A stretch of 64,000 nt of DNA, from positions 1-64,000 of the forward strand of contig JAABUA010000010.1 of assembly GCA_011389515.1 (NCBI GenBank), read 5' to 3'. The notes below the pieces were generated by a model, which was not told the origin of the DNA, made no database searches, and saw nothing but the letters and a program-made list of their open reading frames with translations. This document shows, piece after piece, positions 1 to 9,379 of the stretch. The translations under genes and the position numbers were made by a program. The stretch is from Desulfobacteraceae bacterium. GTDB taxonomy: Bacteria; Desulfobacterota; Desulfobacteria; Desulfobacterales; Desulfosalsimonadaceae. Within the stretch, counting starts at the first letter, position 1. Every line of letters begins with the position of its first letter.

Positions 1-86
1 TTGCGGGTGCCCTGATTCCGGGCACCCGCAAGGGGTGCCCCTACGGGCCTTTATTCTGTGGAAATATTTGTCTATACAAGAATGAA
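1..86 (-). repeat. R2 palindromic repeat, copy 1 (partial, reverse orientation)
   Basis: This copy starts before the window. It has the GGGTGCCC/GGGCACCC hairpin core (about 1-45) and ends in TGTCTATACAAGAATG (69-84), the reverse complement of the left terminus of the R2 copies at 13419 and 40336. It contains no gene. Right-end R3-like sequence follows immediately, the same arrangement as in the nested copy near 13.4 kb. Confidence 0.75.
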
Positions 87-91
87 AAAAT

Positions 92-135
92 TAGTAATTC
101 AACAAGCGGATGGAACGAATTCGAATTTTGAGGAT
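92..135 (+). repeat. R3 repeat, right-end fragment
   Basis: The segment from AACAAGCGGATGGAACGAAT to TTTTGAGGAT resembles the right end of the R3 element near 13.61-13.65 kb (AACAAGCGGATAAAACGAAA, then GTTGAGATGG). The final TTCTAA of the terminus is not preserved, so this is a decayed end. Confidence 0.5.
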
Positions 136-209
136 GCTTTTTATCTGCCTGCGAAAATAATATTGTTGGATGAATTCCCGGGTTTCATCATAAAAAGAGG
201 AGAACACGC

Positions 210-641
210 ATGGCTGAAATGAAAAAATACAGGGCAGGGCATATGATAATGGGCAGGTTGGAACATGGCGCCGACCTTTTAGAAGAAATAACGGAGATAT
301 GCCGGAAAGAAGATATCCAGATGGGCCGGGTGGAGGCGATCGGCGCGGTAAGCGGGGCGCGTCTTGGATTTTATAACCAGGATACCCATGAATACGAGTT
401 CTTCACGATTGACCAGCCATTGGAGATACTTTCACTGGCGGGCAATGTTTCCATAAAAGACGGCGAATCAATGGTTCATGCCCATGTCGTATTGGGAGAT
501 AAAGAAGGGAAGGCCTTTGGTGGGCACCTGGCAGTGGGAACGACCGTTTTTGCCTGTGAGTGCATTATCGAAATTCTCGAAGGGCCGACCCTGGAAAGAG
601 CGATTGACGGAAAGACAAAATTGCCCCTCTGGAACATGTGA
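210..641 (+). CDS. PPC/DUF296 domain DNA-binding-like protein
   Basis: This is a 143-residue protein made of a single PPC (DUF296) domain, the fold found in plant AT-hook proteins and in short bacterial proteins. Typical features are the N-terminal RLEHGADLLEEI segment, a central GAVSGARLGFY stretch, and the HAHVVLGDKEGKAFGGHL motif (about residues 90-107), whose histidines line the family's presumed metal or ligand site. The ATG at 210 follows a strong AGAGGAGA ribosome-binding site. The gene stands alone and its 3' end faces the kinase that ends at 665. Bacterial family members have no settled function, and DNA binding is inferred from the domain name only. Confidence 0.85.
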   Translation: MAEMKKYRAGHMIMGRLEHGADLLEEITEICRKEDIQMGRVEAIGAVSGARLGFYNQDTHEYEFFTIDQPLEILSLAGNVSIKDGESMVHAHVVLGDKEGKAFGGHLAVGTTVFACECIIEILEGPTLERAIDGKTKLPLWNM

Positions 642-664
642 GCAGCAGGTTTTGTACATACTGC

Positions 665-2383
665 TCAGACCAGATGCTTATCCGCTTGAACAGCCGTTTT
701 TTCACCCGGAAGATCCGCAGCGGGAAGGTATATGTGAAACGTGCTTCCTTTGCCGGATTCGGATGTTACATCCATAAAACCGTTGTGGCGCTTGATGATG
801 GAAAAGCAGGTTGTAAGTCCTATGCCGTGCGCTTTTGCCTTGGTGGTAAAGTATGGATCGAAGATATGGGGCAAAATATTGCGAGGTATTCCCATACCAT
901 CGTCTTTTATGGAAATTTCGACATAATGGTCTGTGGCGGAAGCCGCTGCGCTTTTTCCCATCACCTTGTTTTTTGCAGAAATTTCCAGAATGCCGCCATT
1001 CACCATGGCCTGGCATGCATTTGTAATGATGTTCTCGATGACCTGCCGTATCTGGTTTTCATCGAAATAGCAGGGCCAGAGATCCTCTGCAACATCGAAG
1101 CGGTATGAGATGTTTGTGCCGGAAAGAAGAAATGTCGTTGTTTCCTGGATGAACGGATATAGAAGCTGCTGTTTTTTTATCGGATCACCTCCCTGTGCAA
1201 AAGTGAGGAGCTGCCGTGTCAGAGAACGCGCTTTTTCAATGGCATCGAGGGCCTTGTCCAGCAATTTTGCCGCTTCTGGATCCGTGTTTTTCAATTTTCC
1301 CAATTCGATATAGCCGAAAACTCCGCCCAGCAGATTGTTGAAATCATGGGCGATACCCCCTGCAAGAAGGCCAAGGGATTCCAGTTTGTCGGTATTCTGC
1401 GCCGCTTCGATCAGTTTCTGTTTTTCGGTGATATCCCGGAATACCAGCACCACGCCGATCAACTGGTTGTTTCTGTCTGTAATGGGGGCGCCTGAATCAG
1501 CAATAAGAAATTTTTTTTTCTCCTTTGAAATCAGGATGATGTTTTCACAAAGGGTCTGCGTTTGACCGGACGCAGTTACGGTTTCCACGGGGTTGGGACA
1601 ACGTTTTCCCGAAGCGCCGTCTATGATGTCAAATACTTCCGTTATTTTCCGCCCCCGGGCATCTTCCTGTGTCCACCCGGTCAAGGATTCGGCTACCTGG
1701 TTTATGGTCGTGACATTTCCCGCAACATCCGTGGTGATAACACCGTCGCCGATGCTTGCAAGTGTTACCGCCAGAAGTTCTTTTTCAGCAATCAGGGCCT
1801 CTTCATTTTGCTTGCGCCTTGTGATATCGAACCCGAAGCCGCATATGAGATCCTCTTTTCCCATGTGCAGGAACACCGATCGCATCTCTTTGGGTATCAA
1901 GGTGCCGTCCATGGCCATGTGTGTTGTCTCAAAAGGGGAAATAACGCCGTCTTTTTTTAATTTTTCGAAGTGTGCTTCAAACGGGGGGCCGTAAACCTGA
2001 TCGAAATCCGAAAGGGACATCCGGACCATTTCATCTGCTGTGTATCCCAGGCTTTTTGCTGCAGCATGGTTGGCATAGACGATGTTACCGTTTTTATCTA
2101 CCAGGTAAATTTCCTGTCCGGCATGTTCTACGATGAATTTGAATTGTTCAAGATGTTTTTGCGCATTTTCCACGGCCACCAACCGGCGTCGTAAAATCAC
2201 GTATAGCATTGCGGCGGTAAGTAGAACAAAGGCAAAACCCTTGTAGATCTGCAAACGAATGATGATTGCCGGATCCCTGACAATCGATTCAACCGCAAGA
2301 TCGCTCAGTAGAATCCATGCACAGCCGACAGCGGCATATAGAAAAGCGATATATCCGGCAGTCCTTTTCATGGACGGTTTCAT
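665..2383 (-). CDS. Membrane PAS-PAS sensor histidine kinase
   Basis: The preferred start is the ATG at 2383, preceded by AGGAAAGGGA; an upstream in-frame start at 2497 would add 38 residues that look non-coding. The protein (about 572 residues) has two membrane helices near 8-28 and 43-63 with almost no periplasmic loop, then two PAS domains (about 81-200 and 210-325). A HisKA box follows with phospho-acceptor His346 in GGIAHDFNNLL, then an HATPase domain with NACQAM, DDGMGIP and PYFTTK. There is no receiver domain, so a separate regulator is needed. None lies beside it on this strand; the AtoC-like gene at 5146 has its own kinase. Signal unknown. Confidence 0.85.
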   Translation of the reverse strand: MKPSMKRTAGYIAFLYAAVGCAWILLSDLAVESIVRDPAIIIRLQIYKGFAFVLLTAAMLYVILRRRLVAVENAQKHLEQFKFIVEHAGQEIYLVDKNGNIVYANHAAAKSLGYTADEMVRMSLSDFDQVYGPPFEAHFEKLKKDGVISPFETTHMAMDGTLIPKEMRSVFLHMGKEDLICGFGFDITRRKQNEEALIAEKELLAVTLASIGDGVITTDVAGNVTTINQVAESLTGWTQEDARGRKITEVFDIIDGASGKRCPNPVETVTASGQTQTLCENIILISKEKKKFLIADSGAPITDRNNQLIGVVLVFRDITEKQKLIEAAQNTDKLESLGLLAGGIAHDFNNLLGGVFGYIELGKLKNTDPEAAKLLDKALDAIEKARSLTRQLLTFAQGGDPIKKQQLLYPFIQETTTFLLSGTNISYRFDVAEDLWPCYFDENQIRQVIENIITNACQAMVNGGILEISAKNKVMGKSAAASATDHYVEISIKDDGMGIPRNILPHIFDPYFTTKAKAHGIGLTTCFSIIKRHNGFMDVTSESGKGSTFHIYLPAADLPGEKTAVQADKHLV

Positions 2384-2620
2384 GAACGCTGTCCCTTTCC
2401 TGTGCCAGACCCCTGAAAGCGTTATTCCTGAAGCGCATAACTTCTGGATACGCCGTTGAAAGCCATGGATTGACCGGCTGATTGATATCTGCGGCAATCG
2501 TGTTATGATTTTCCATATCTACTATAGACAACAGCGATACGTCAAAAAAATTATTTGCGGAAAATACTTTTGCCTGCCACTGTATTGCCGCTTTGGCTTT
2601 CCTGTGCTAAAAACATAATT

Positions 2621-2773
2621 GACGACTTCGCAAAAAGCCCAATATCTGCGTTACGCGCAATTTTCGAAGAATCTCACGTACGGCTAAGTACGCTCAATTC
2701 TTCAAAAAATTGCGCGAGCCTTGATCTTGGACTTTTTTCAAAGTCGTCTGGTCCAGACTTTTTACGGGTTCAT
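2621..2773. mobile_element. R1 MITE-like palindromic element, copy A
   Basis: A non-coding element of about 150 bp that starts GACGACTTCGCAAAAAG and ends ACTTTTTACGGGTTCAT. Internal arms (GCGCAATTTT / AAAATTGCGCG and GTACG / GTACG) fold into a long hairpin. It is flanked by direct repeats of CATAATT at 2614-2620 and 2774-2780 (CATAATTGAC if the next three bases are counted), as expected of a target duplication. It occupies the divergent gap between the kinase at 2383 and the thioesterase at 2847. Copies B and C are at 12917 and 34200. Confidence 0.8.
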
Positions 2774-2846
2774 CATAATTGACTACTTTTTTAATTATGG
2801 GTGTTTTTTCAATTGTTTATCGGATACTATAACATTCAGGACGGTT

Positions 2847-3641
2847 ATGCATCTTTTTGACACAGATACTTTATTTGAAGAGCAAGCGGCGGGCATCTTA
2901 AGCGGGAGGATTACCGACAACTGGTCGATTAACGGTAATCCCAACGGCGGGTACTTAGTGGCCGTTGCCGCTGCGGGTCTTCTTAAAAGCAGCGCAAAGC
3001 GGCATACCCCGGTATTGACAGCCAACTTTATTTCCCGTTGCCAACCCGGCAAAGCGGATCTTTCTATCTGGGAAATTGCGCAATCGAGGCAATTTTGCCG
3101 TATGGAAGCAAGACTGCTTCAGCAGGGCCGGGAAAAAATGCGTATGCTTGCGACATTTGCCGATGAACCCGAAAACTGCCTTGTCAAGCGGTATGAAGCA
3201 CCACCGCCGGAAATGGCGGGGCCTGAGAAATGTGTTCCGGTTCCGGTTCTCCCGAAATATACCATGTATGAAAACGCGGATGTGCGCCTGGACCCATCCT
3301 GTGCGGGATGGATGGAGAACAAGCTGAGCCCTGTTTCTGAAAACAGGGGGTGGTTTTCCTTCCGGGAAGCGCGGCCGTTTGACATATGCGCAATCGCCAT
3401 GGCAGCGGACGCATTTCCCCCTGCGGTTCTGGCGAGCCAGGGGATGATGGCATGGGTTCCCACACTTGAAATTTCCATTAATATTAGGCATATACCTCAA
3501 ACACGCTGGTTGAAATGCCGCTTTCGAACCCGGTTTATCAATTGCGGCCTTTTAGAGGAAGACGGAGAAATCTGGGATGAGAATGGCGAACTCGTGGCGA
3601 TTTCCCGCCAGATTGCCCAGCTGCGGCAGGCGGTGTCATGA
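2847..3641 (+). CDS. Acyl-CoA thioesterase-like (double hotdog)
   Basis: About 264 residues from the ATG at 2847, preceded by CAGGACG. An open frame reaching back to 2721 runs into repeat R1 and is not credible. The N-terminal segment with NWSINGNPNGGYLVAVAAAG is typical of double-hotdog thioesterases of the 4HBT_3/TesB type, and a second hotdog half ends near the C-terminus. Such enzymes hydrolyse acyl-CoA esters in the cytoplasm; the acyl chain preferred here cannot be read. The gene ends 25 bases before the sensor kinase at 3666, so the three genes from 2847 to 6588 may be one transcript. Confidence 0.75.
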   Translation: MHLFDTDTLFEEQAAGILSGRITDNWSINGNPNGGYLVAVAAAGLLKSSAKRHTPVLTANFISRCQPGKADLSIWEIAQSRQFCRMEARLLQQGREKMRMLATFADEPENCLVKRYEAPPPEMAGPEKCVPVPVLPKYTMYENADVRLDPSCAGWMENKLSPVSENRGWFSFREARPFDICAIAMAADAFPPAVLASQGMMAWVPTLEISINIRHIPQTRWLKCRFRTRFINCGLLEEDGEIWDENGELVAISRQIAQLRQAVS

Positions 3642-3665
3642 ATGCATTGATGATTGGATAAGGCC

Positions 3666-5141
3666 ATGAAACTGACTTCCAGGGTGGGGCTGTCATCCAG
3701 AATCATCATCCATCTGGCTTTATTGTCTCTTATCATCTTGATTATGGGTATTGTTTCCATATGGCAGACCATGTCTTCCCAGGGAATTATAAACGAACTC
3801 ATCATCAATGACATGGCCGCCAAAAGTGCCGCGCTGGAAATGCAAAGCGCACTTGCCAATCACAAGGGGTATGCAACGTATTACTACCTGGATTCAGATC
3901 CCAAATGGCTTCATGAACTTTCCCATTACAGAAAAGCCTTTGATGACTGGCTGGAAAAGGCTTTATCTGTGGATAAAGACCCGGACCATGTCGCTCTTTT
4001 TGCCCAAATCCGGAGCAAAAACCGGGAATATATCCGCATGAAGGACGACGTGATCCGTCTCTATGAAGGGGAAAACAGGGCTCTTGGCGAAAGCAGGCAC
4101 TGGGAAGTTCGTGAGTTGTTTTTCGAGTTAAACGCGCTTGTAAATGAATATAATGTACGGATTGAAAAAAAGATATCCGGTATAATGGACGCAAGCCAGA
4201 AGAAAACAATCCGTGCCAACTACATGGTGGTGTCTTTTCTGGCTACGTCCCTTATTCTCGTGGCGGTTTTCGGCATACTGCTTGTCCTTCAGGTGATTGG
4301 TCCCATACGAAGAATCGCAGGCTTGACAAGCACAGACCAGGGAGATGAAAAATCGCAAAACGAGGTAACAGCCCTGGGCAGGCGGTTCCAGAATCTTGTC
4401 AGCGACATCGAAAGTTCCCGCAAGGAACTCACCCACAGCAAAACGCTTCTGATGCATTCGGAAAAAATGGCACTGGTCGGCAACCTTGCAACCGAGGTGG
4501 CCCACAGCATCCGGAATCCCATGACATCCATTAATATGCGTCTTTTTTCCCTGCAGCGAAACCTGGAAATGAATGAAAAGCAGCAGGAAGATCTATCCGT
4601 GGTGGCCGAAGAGATGCGCCGTTTGGACAATATCCTGAGGAATTTTCTCGAGTTCTCCCGGCCGCACAAGCTGAAAAAACAGTACGTCGATATCGCCGGA
4701 ATCGTTAATATGACGATCGATCTGCTTCGATACCGGCTCGAAGGGAGCGGCGTGGAAGCTGTGCAGGAGATGCAGGACGGACTGCCTTTTGTGCCGGCGG
4801 ATGCGGAATTGATAAAAGAAGTTTTTGTCAACCTGATTATCAATGCCTGTGAGGCGATGGTGGATGGCGGGCGAATCATTATTTCAGGATACAAGTCGTT
4901 TGCGGAAGAGATCGGCCCGGTCGTCCGGATTGCAATTGCAGACAACGGTCCGGGCATATCCGAAGAAGCCGCAAATCTTATCATGGAGCCGTTTTATACC
5001 ACAAAGCCCGAGGGGACAGGGCTGGGATTGTTTACCGCCGCCCGGATCGTAAACGAGCATGGCGGGGCCATGACATTTGAATCAACCGAGGGAGGAGGCA
5101 CCACGTTTTTTGTAACGCTTCCGATTGTCAGGGATATATGA
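3666..5141 (+). CDS. AtoS/ZraS-like HAMP sensor histidine kinase
   Basis: About 491 residues. I take the ATG at 3666; a TTG at 3654 is the other option. TM1 lies at about 10-32, followed by a periplasmic helical region of about 150 residues that resembles a four-helix sensor, then TM2 near 182-206 and a HAMP linker. HisKA carries its acceptor His near 280 in LATEVAHSIRNPM, and the HATPase has NACEAM and DNGPGI. The stop at 5141 is five bases from the next start, so the kinase is very likely the cognate partner of the sigma-54 activator downstream. Ligand unknown. Confidence 0.88.
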   Translation: MKLTSRVGLSSRIIIHLALLSLIILIMGIVSIWQTMSSQGIINELIINDMAAKSAALEMQSALANHKGYATYYYLDSDPKWLHELSHYRKAFDDWLEKALSVDKDPDHVALFAQIRSKNREYIRMKDDVIRLYEGENRALGESRHWEVRELFFELNALVNEYNVRIEKKISGIMDASQKKTIRANYMVVSFLATSLILVAVFGILLVLQVIGPIRRIAGLTSTDQGDEKSQNEVTALGRRFQNLVSDIESSRKELTHSKTLLMHSEKMALVGNLATEVAHSIRNPMTSINMRLFSLQRNLEMNEKQQEDLSVVAEEMRRLDNILRNFLEFSRPHKLKKQYVDIAGIVNMTIDLLRYRLEGSGVEAVQEMQDGLPFVPADAELIKEVFVNLIINACEAMVDGGRIIISGYKSFAEEIGPVVRIAIADNGPGISEEAANLIMEPFYTTKPEGTGLGLFTAARIVNEHGGAMTFESTEGGGTTFFVTLPIVRDI

Positions 5142-5145
5142 AAAA

Positions 5146-6588
5146 ATGAGTGAAATACTGATTGTTGACGATGACAGCAGCTTGCTTGAGAGTTTTGCAA
5201 AACTGCTGGCAGAGGAAGGATACGATGTGCGGACGGCCTCATCGGGGGAGGCGGCCATTGCATCTGCAGCGCAGAAAAAGCCGGATCTGATGGTTATGGA
5301 TGTTCGTCTGCCGGGAATCAGCGGGATGGAAGCGTTCGGTAAGATTCGTGAGATCGATGCGAGGCTGCCGGTTATCATCATGACGGCCTTCGGGACGACC
5401 GAGACGGCCATCGAGGCCACAAAACAGGGCGCCTACGACTATATACTGAAACCTTTTGATATCCCGGGTATTTTGAAACTGATCGCCCAGGCGTTGGAAG
5501 CCGGCAGGATGATGCGTTCACGGGTGCGCATGAATGCAGGACCGGAAAGTTTCGAAGCCGATGCCCTGATCGGAAAGAGCGGAGCCATGCAGACGGTCTA
5601 CAAGTCCATCGGTCGCGTTGCCCAGACCGATGCCACGGTTCTCATACGCGGTGAATCCGGGACCGGAAAGGAATTGGTGGCAAGGGCGGTCTACCAGCAC
5701 AGCAGGCGGGCAGAAAAACCCTTTTTGGTGATCAATTGCGTTGCCATCCCGGAAACGTTGCTTGAAAGCGAGTTGTTCGGTTATGAAAAAGGCGCTTTTA
5801 CCGGCGCTGCAGGCCGGCGGGTCGGAAAGATCGAGCAAGCGGACGGAGGGACCGTTTTTCTGGATGAAATCGGCGATATGCCCCTGCCGGTCCAGGCGAA
5901 GATACTGCGGCTTCTGCAGGAGCGAAGTATCGAGAGACTGGGCGGGCAAAGCCCGATACCCGTGGACGTTCGCATCATTGCCGCTACGAACCGCAACCTC
6001 GAAAAGGCCATAGATGAAGAGTCCTTCAGAGACGATCTGTATTATCGTTTGAAAGTGGTGACGATCGAACTGCCCCCCCTGCGGGAAAGAAAAGAGGATA
6101 TCCCTCTCCTGTGCGACTATTTTTTATCCATGTATTCCCATGAAATGGGCATGGAAAACCCCGGTATCAGCAGGGAAGCCGCCCTGTTGTTCGATTCGTA
6201 CGATTGGCCGGGAAATGTTCGGGAGCTGGCAAACAGTATCAAAAAAGCGGTGATTTTCAGCCGCGGATATCCCATTGGACCGGAGGCGTTCAGCCGTGTG
6301 ATTTCAAACTCAAGCCGCCAGCAGGCATATAGTGGCGCAATCCCTGACAGCCCGGATATGGAAACGGCTGTTCAGCAATGGGTTCGGGAAACGCTGTCTA
6401 AAGGGGAAAGTCCGGACCTGTTTAATTTCATGTTGGACCGGTTCGGAAGCATCATCATCGGAGAAGCCCTTCGTATTACGGACGGCAACCGCAGCCGGGC
6501 GGCGAAACTGCTTGGCTTGACACGCCCGACGCTTCAATCGAAAATAGAGAAATACAGGCTTTTTTTCGAAACCAGGGTGAAGGAATAA
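5146..6588 (+). CDS. AtoC/NtrC-like sigma-54 response regulator
   Basis: About 480 residues. The ATG at 5146 is preferred, with CAGGGA upstream; an in-frame ATG at 5125 lies inside the kinase gene. An intact receiver comes first, with acidic DDD near 7-9, acceptor Asp52 in MDVRLPG and a conserved Lys in ILKPFD. Next is an AAA+ sigma-54 activation domain with GESGTGKE (about 168-175), GAFTGA (about 216) and FLDEIGDMP. A Fis-type helix-turn-helix closes the protein (GNRSRAAKLLGLTRPTLQSK). It should oligomerise on phosphorylation and remodel sigma-54 polymerase at distant enhancers. Its partner is the kinase at 3666. No target promoter is evident nearby. Confidence 0.92.
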   Translation: MSEILIVDDDSSLLESFAKLLAEEGYDVRTASSGEAAIASAAQKKPDLMVMDVRLPGISGMEAFGKIREIDARLPVIIMTAFGTTETAIEATKQGAYDYILKPFDIPGILKLIAQALEAGRMMRSRVRMNAGPESFEADALIGKSGAMQTVYKSIGRVAQTDATVLIRGESGTGKELVARAVYQHSRRAEKPFLVINCVAIPETLLESELFGYEKGAFTGAAGRRVGKIEQADGGTVFLDEIGDMPLPVQAKILRLLQERSIERLGGQSPIPVDVRIIAATNRNLEKAIDEESFRDDLYYRLKVVTIELPPLRERKEDIPLLCDYFLSMYSHEMGMENPGISREAALLFDSYDWPGNVRELANSIKKAVIFSRGYPIGPEAFSRVISNSSRQQAYSGAIPDSPDMETAVQQWVRETLSKGESPDLFNFMLDRFGSIIIGEALRITDGNRSRAAKLLGLTRPTLQSKIEKYRLFFETRVKE

Positions 6589-6799
6589 AACCGGAGCCAT
6601 TGTCATGGCGTACAGAGAATTTTACATGATGTAAAAAAAGGCGGCATTTTTGTTGAGCGGCCCTTTGGGGAGGAAGCCGGAAAAATTTTGAAACAGGGAT
6701 ATTGCCGGGAAAAATACCGGATCGGTTCACCGCCGGTCATGATGGTATATTGCTTGCTTACGCTATGCTATATTGATTTACGACGGGAAGCCGATACGA

Positions 6800-7171
6800 A
6801 TGAAAAAGCCGCTTATCCTTATTGCCGACGCCAACCCGCGTATCCTGAGATTTTTGAGTGCCGAATTCTTCGATGCGGGCTTTGATGTGTATGGCGCCGG
6901 AAGCGCGGATGAGGTTATACAAAAAATCAATGCGCATCCGGCCCCGTGCCTGCTGGTGCTGGATCCGGACCTGCCGTTTTCCGGCGGGAAGACGGTGATG
7001 GGAAAAATAGTGTTGCGGGAGCCGAAAATTCCCGTGATTGTATATTCCCCTTATGATGAGTACGCGAAAGACCCTGTTTACCGATCGGCGGATGGGTTTG
7101 TGGAGAAAATCGCAAACCCGGTTTCCCTGATCAATGAAGTAAAAAAGCTTGTGCCTGTTGAATCCCTTTAG
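6800..7171 (+). CDS. Single-domain response-regulator receiver
   Basis: About 123 residues from the ATG at 6800 with GGGAAG upstream; an earlier in-frame start at 6773 is less likely. The whole protein is one receiver domain: an acidic cluster in LIADAN, probable acceptor Asp54 in VLDPDLP, and a Lys in FVEKIANP. No output domain follows. Proteins of this form act as phosphate sinks or relay by protein contact. It lies about 210 bases after the AtoC-like gene, a gap in which I see no other feature. Confidence 0.8.
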   Translation: MKKPLILIADANPRILRFLSAEFFDAGFDVYGAGSADEVIQKINAHPAPCLLVLDPDLPFSGGKTVMGKIVLREPKIPVIVYSPYDEYAKDPVYRSADGFVEKIANPVSLINEVKKLVPVESL

Positions 7172-7196
7172 AACCGATTTCTCGCCTGCACCTGGT

Positions 7197-8174
7197 TTAT
7201 CCCGCCTGCACCAAGTATCCGATATAACCCACGTACATGGTGAGCAGTATCACCCCCCCGGACCGGTGCAGGGTATAATCCCTTTGCATGAGCAGCCACG
7301 GGATAATACCGGCAAGCAGCATGGCGCCGTAATCGATAAACATGCCGCTTTCCATGAAACCTCCGGGAATGACAATGGGCCGGACCATGGCCGCGGCGCC
7401 CAATACACTTAATATATTAAATACATTGCTGCCCACCAGGTTGCCGATGCTGATGTCCATTTCCCGTTTCAGGGCGGCCACAACGGATGTCGCCAGTTCA
7501 GGCAGGGAGGTCCCGAATGCGACCACGGTTAGTCCGACGAACTTTTCGCTTACGCCGATGCTTTCCATAATCGCAACCACGGAATTGATAAGCACCTGGG
7601 CGCCGATGACCACGAAGGCAATGCCCGCAATGATCAAAATTCCCTGTGTGAGCCCCGAATCTATCACGGCGGCCTTTTCCGCATCCTTGTAGATGTCAGC
7701 TGCTTCCCCCTTTTCACCGGCCTGTGATTTCTTCCACAATGAATAATTAAAGCCGATATAGGCGATGATGCCCGCAAACATAACAAGGCCTTCGATCCGT
7801 GTTATCGTGGAATTGATGGAAAGAATCACCAGGAACAGCGAAATGGCAAGCATCAGGGGGATGTCCCGCCGGACCACCGACCGGTCTGCAGGGATCGGCA
7901 TCAAAAGCGCAGCAATACCCAGTACGAGCGTGGTGTTGCATATGTTGCTTCCCACCACGTTCCCCACGGCGATCATTGACCGGTCGGAAAGTGAAGAGGC
8001 CACGCTGATGACCAGCTCCGGTGCGGATGTGCCAAAAGCCACCACTGTCAATCCGATAATGATCGGGGAGACGCCCAGTCGTCTGGCAAGGCTGGCGGAG
8101 CCCTTGACAAGCCATTCCGCCCCTGCGTAGAGCATCGCGAAACCGATTGCGGTCAGTGTGAAGTGAAGCCACAT
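7197..8174 (-). CDS. Calcium/sodium antiporter (CaCA family, YrbG-like)
   Basis: A 325-residue, highly hydrophobic protein with about ten membrane helices. It has the two inverted alpha-repeats that define the CaCA exchangers: VVAFGTSAPEL near residues 46-56 and VVAFGTSLPEL near 212-222. Each is followed by a GN(V/L)VGSN(I/V) segment that supplies ion ligands. Length and arrangement match the bacterial YrbG group of inner-membrane Ca2+/Na+ exchangers. It is on the same strand as the hyp genes but separated by 173 bases, so it is probably transcribed apart. Confidence 0.9.
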   Translation of the reverse strand: MWLHFTLTAIGFAMLYAGAEWLVKGSASLARRLGVSPIIIGLTVVAFGTSAPELVISVASSLSDRSMIAVGNVVGSNICNTTLVLGIAALLMPIPADRSVVRRDIPLMLAISLFLVILSINSTITRIEGLVMFAGIIAYIGFNYSLWKKSQAGEKGEAADIYKDAEKAAVIDSGLTQGILIIAGIAFVVIGAQVLINSVVAIMESIGVSEKFVGLTVVAFGTSLPELATSVVAALKREMDISIGNLVGSNVFNILSVLGAAAMVRPIVIPGGFMESGMFIDYGAMLLAGIIPWLLMQRDYTLHRSGGVILLTMYVGYIGYLVQAG

Positions 8175-8347
8175 GAAGCGAAAATCTCAAATGATACGTG
8201 ATCGGCTGCTATTGTCCGTGATCATTGACAATATCGTCCCGCAACGGTCTTGAATCCGGCGCCGGTTCAAAATGAACGCACTGCTGATGATACGTCCTGA
8301 TTCTTTTACCATCGTTGATTCCAAGATACCAAAAAAATAATTTGCTC

Positions 8348-9358
8348 TCAGCAAATGCGGGGCAATTGCTCGCCGGTGAGCATATTTACAATGCGCTCGC
8401 CGCCGATGGCCGTTTCCATGATCACCTTGCCGCAATGCAGAGAAACCACCTCGCCGATGATGCGCGCATCCCGGCCGCAGGGATCTTCTTTGACTGTCCT
8501 GAGGACGTCGTCGGCATGCTGTTTTTCAACAAAGGCGATAAGCTTCCCCTCGTTTGCCACAAAAAGCGGATCCAGGCCGAGGATCGAACAAAATCCGGCC
8601 ACGTTTTTTTTGACGGGTATGTCCGATTCCCTGATTCGAATGCCGACATTGGATTTCGCGGCAATCTCGTTCAAGGCCGTTGCCACGCCGCCGCGGGTGG
8701 GATCGCGTAAGACATGGATATTTTTTGTGATGTTGAGCATGCGGGCGACAAGGTGGTTCAGCGGCGCACTGTCGCTTTTCATCTGCGCGTCAAAAGAAAG
8801 CCCTTCCCGCTGATGCAAGATGGTGATTCCGTGGTCGCCGATGGTGCCGCTGACAATGATTTTATCGCCGGGTCGCGCGTTTTCCCCCGAGACGTTCACG
8901 CCTTCCGGTATTTGCCCGATGCCTGACGTATTGATAAATATTTTATCCGCCGCTCCCCTGGGAACCACCTTGGTGTCCCCGGTGACGATTTTTACCCCGG
9001 CTTTTTCCGCCGAAACGGACATGGATCGCAGGATTGCTTCCAGATCCTTAATGGAAAAGCCTTCTTCAATGATGAGACCCACACTCAGGTAGAGGGGCAC
9101 AGCCCCGCACATGGCAATATCGTTTACAGTGCCGTTAATTGCCAGATCCCCGATGTTGCCGCCGGGGAAAAAAATGGGATCAACCACATAAGAGTCTGTG
9201 GAAAAAGCCATCCGCCCGTCAGGGATATCAAAAGAGGCGCCATCGTCAAGCCGCGAAAGCATGGGGTTGTTAAATAGCGGAAGCATCATTTCGGCGATCA
9301 GGCGGTTTGCCATCCTGCCGCCGCTTCCATGGTCAAGAAGGATACGGTCTTTTTTCAT
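8348..9358 (-). CDS. hypE: Hydrogenase maturation protein HypE
   Basis: 336 residues. HypE accepts the carbamoyl group from HypF on its C-terminal cysteine, dehydrates it to thiocyanate and passes cyanide to iron on the HypCD complex. The protein begins with the family's LDHGSGG motif, shows the PurM-like ATP-binding pattern (STDSYVVDP, VTGDTKVV, DPTRGGVAT), and ends in PRIC, so the catalytic terminal cysteine is present. It starts 21 bases after hypD and is the last gene of the hypF-hypD-hypE run. Confidence 0.97.
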   Translation of the reverse strand: MKKDRILLDHGSGGRMANRLIAEMMLPLFNNPMLSRLDDGASFDIPDGRMAFSTDSYVVDPIFFPGGNIGDLAINGTVNDIAMCGAVPLYLSVGLIIEEGFSIKDLEAILRSMSVSAEKAGVKIVTGDTKVVPRGAADKIFINTSGIGQIPEGVNVSGENARPGDKIIVSGTIGDHGITILHQREGLSFDAQMKSDSAPLNHLVARMLNITKNIHVLRDPTRGGVATALNEIAAKSNVGIRIRESDIPVKKNVAGFCSILGLDPLFVANEGKLIAFVEKQHADDVLRTVKEDPCGRDARIIGEVVSLHCGKVIMETAIGGERIVNMLTGEQLPRIC

Positions 9359-9379
9359 CTGGGGTCCTTTCCGCTGATG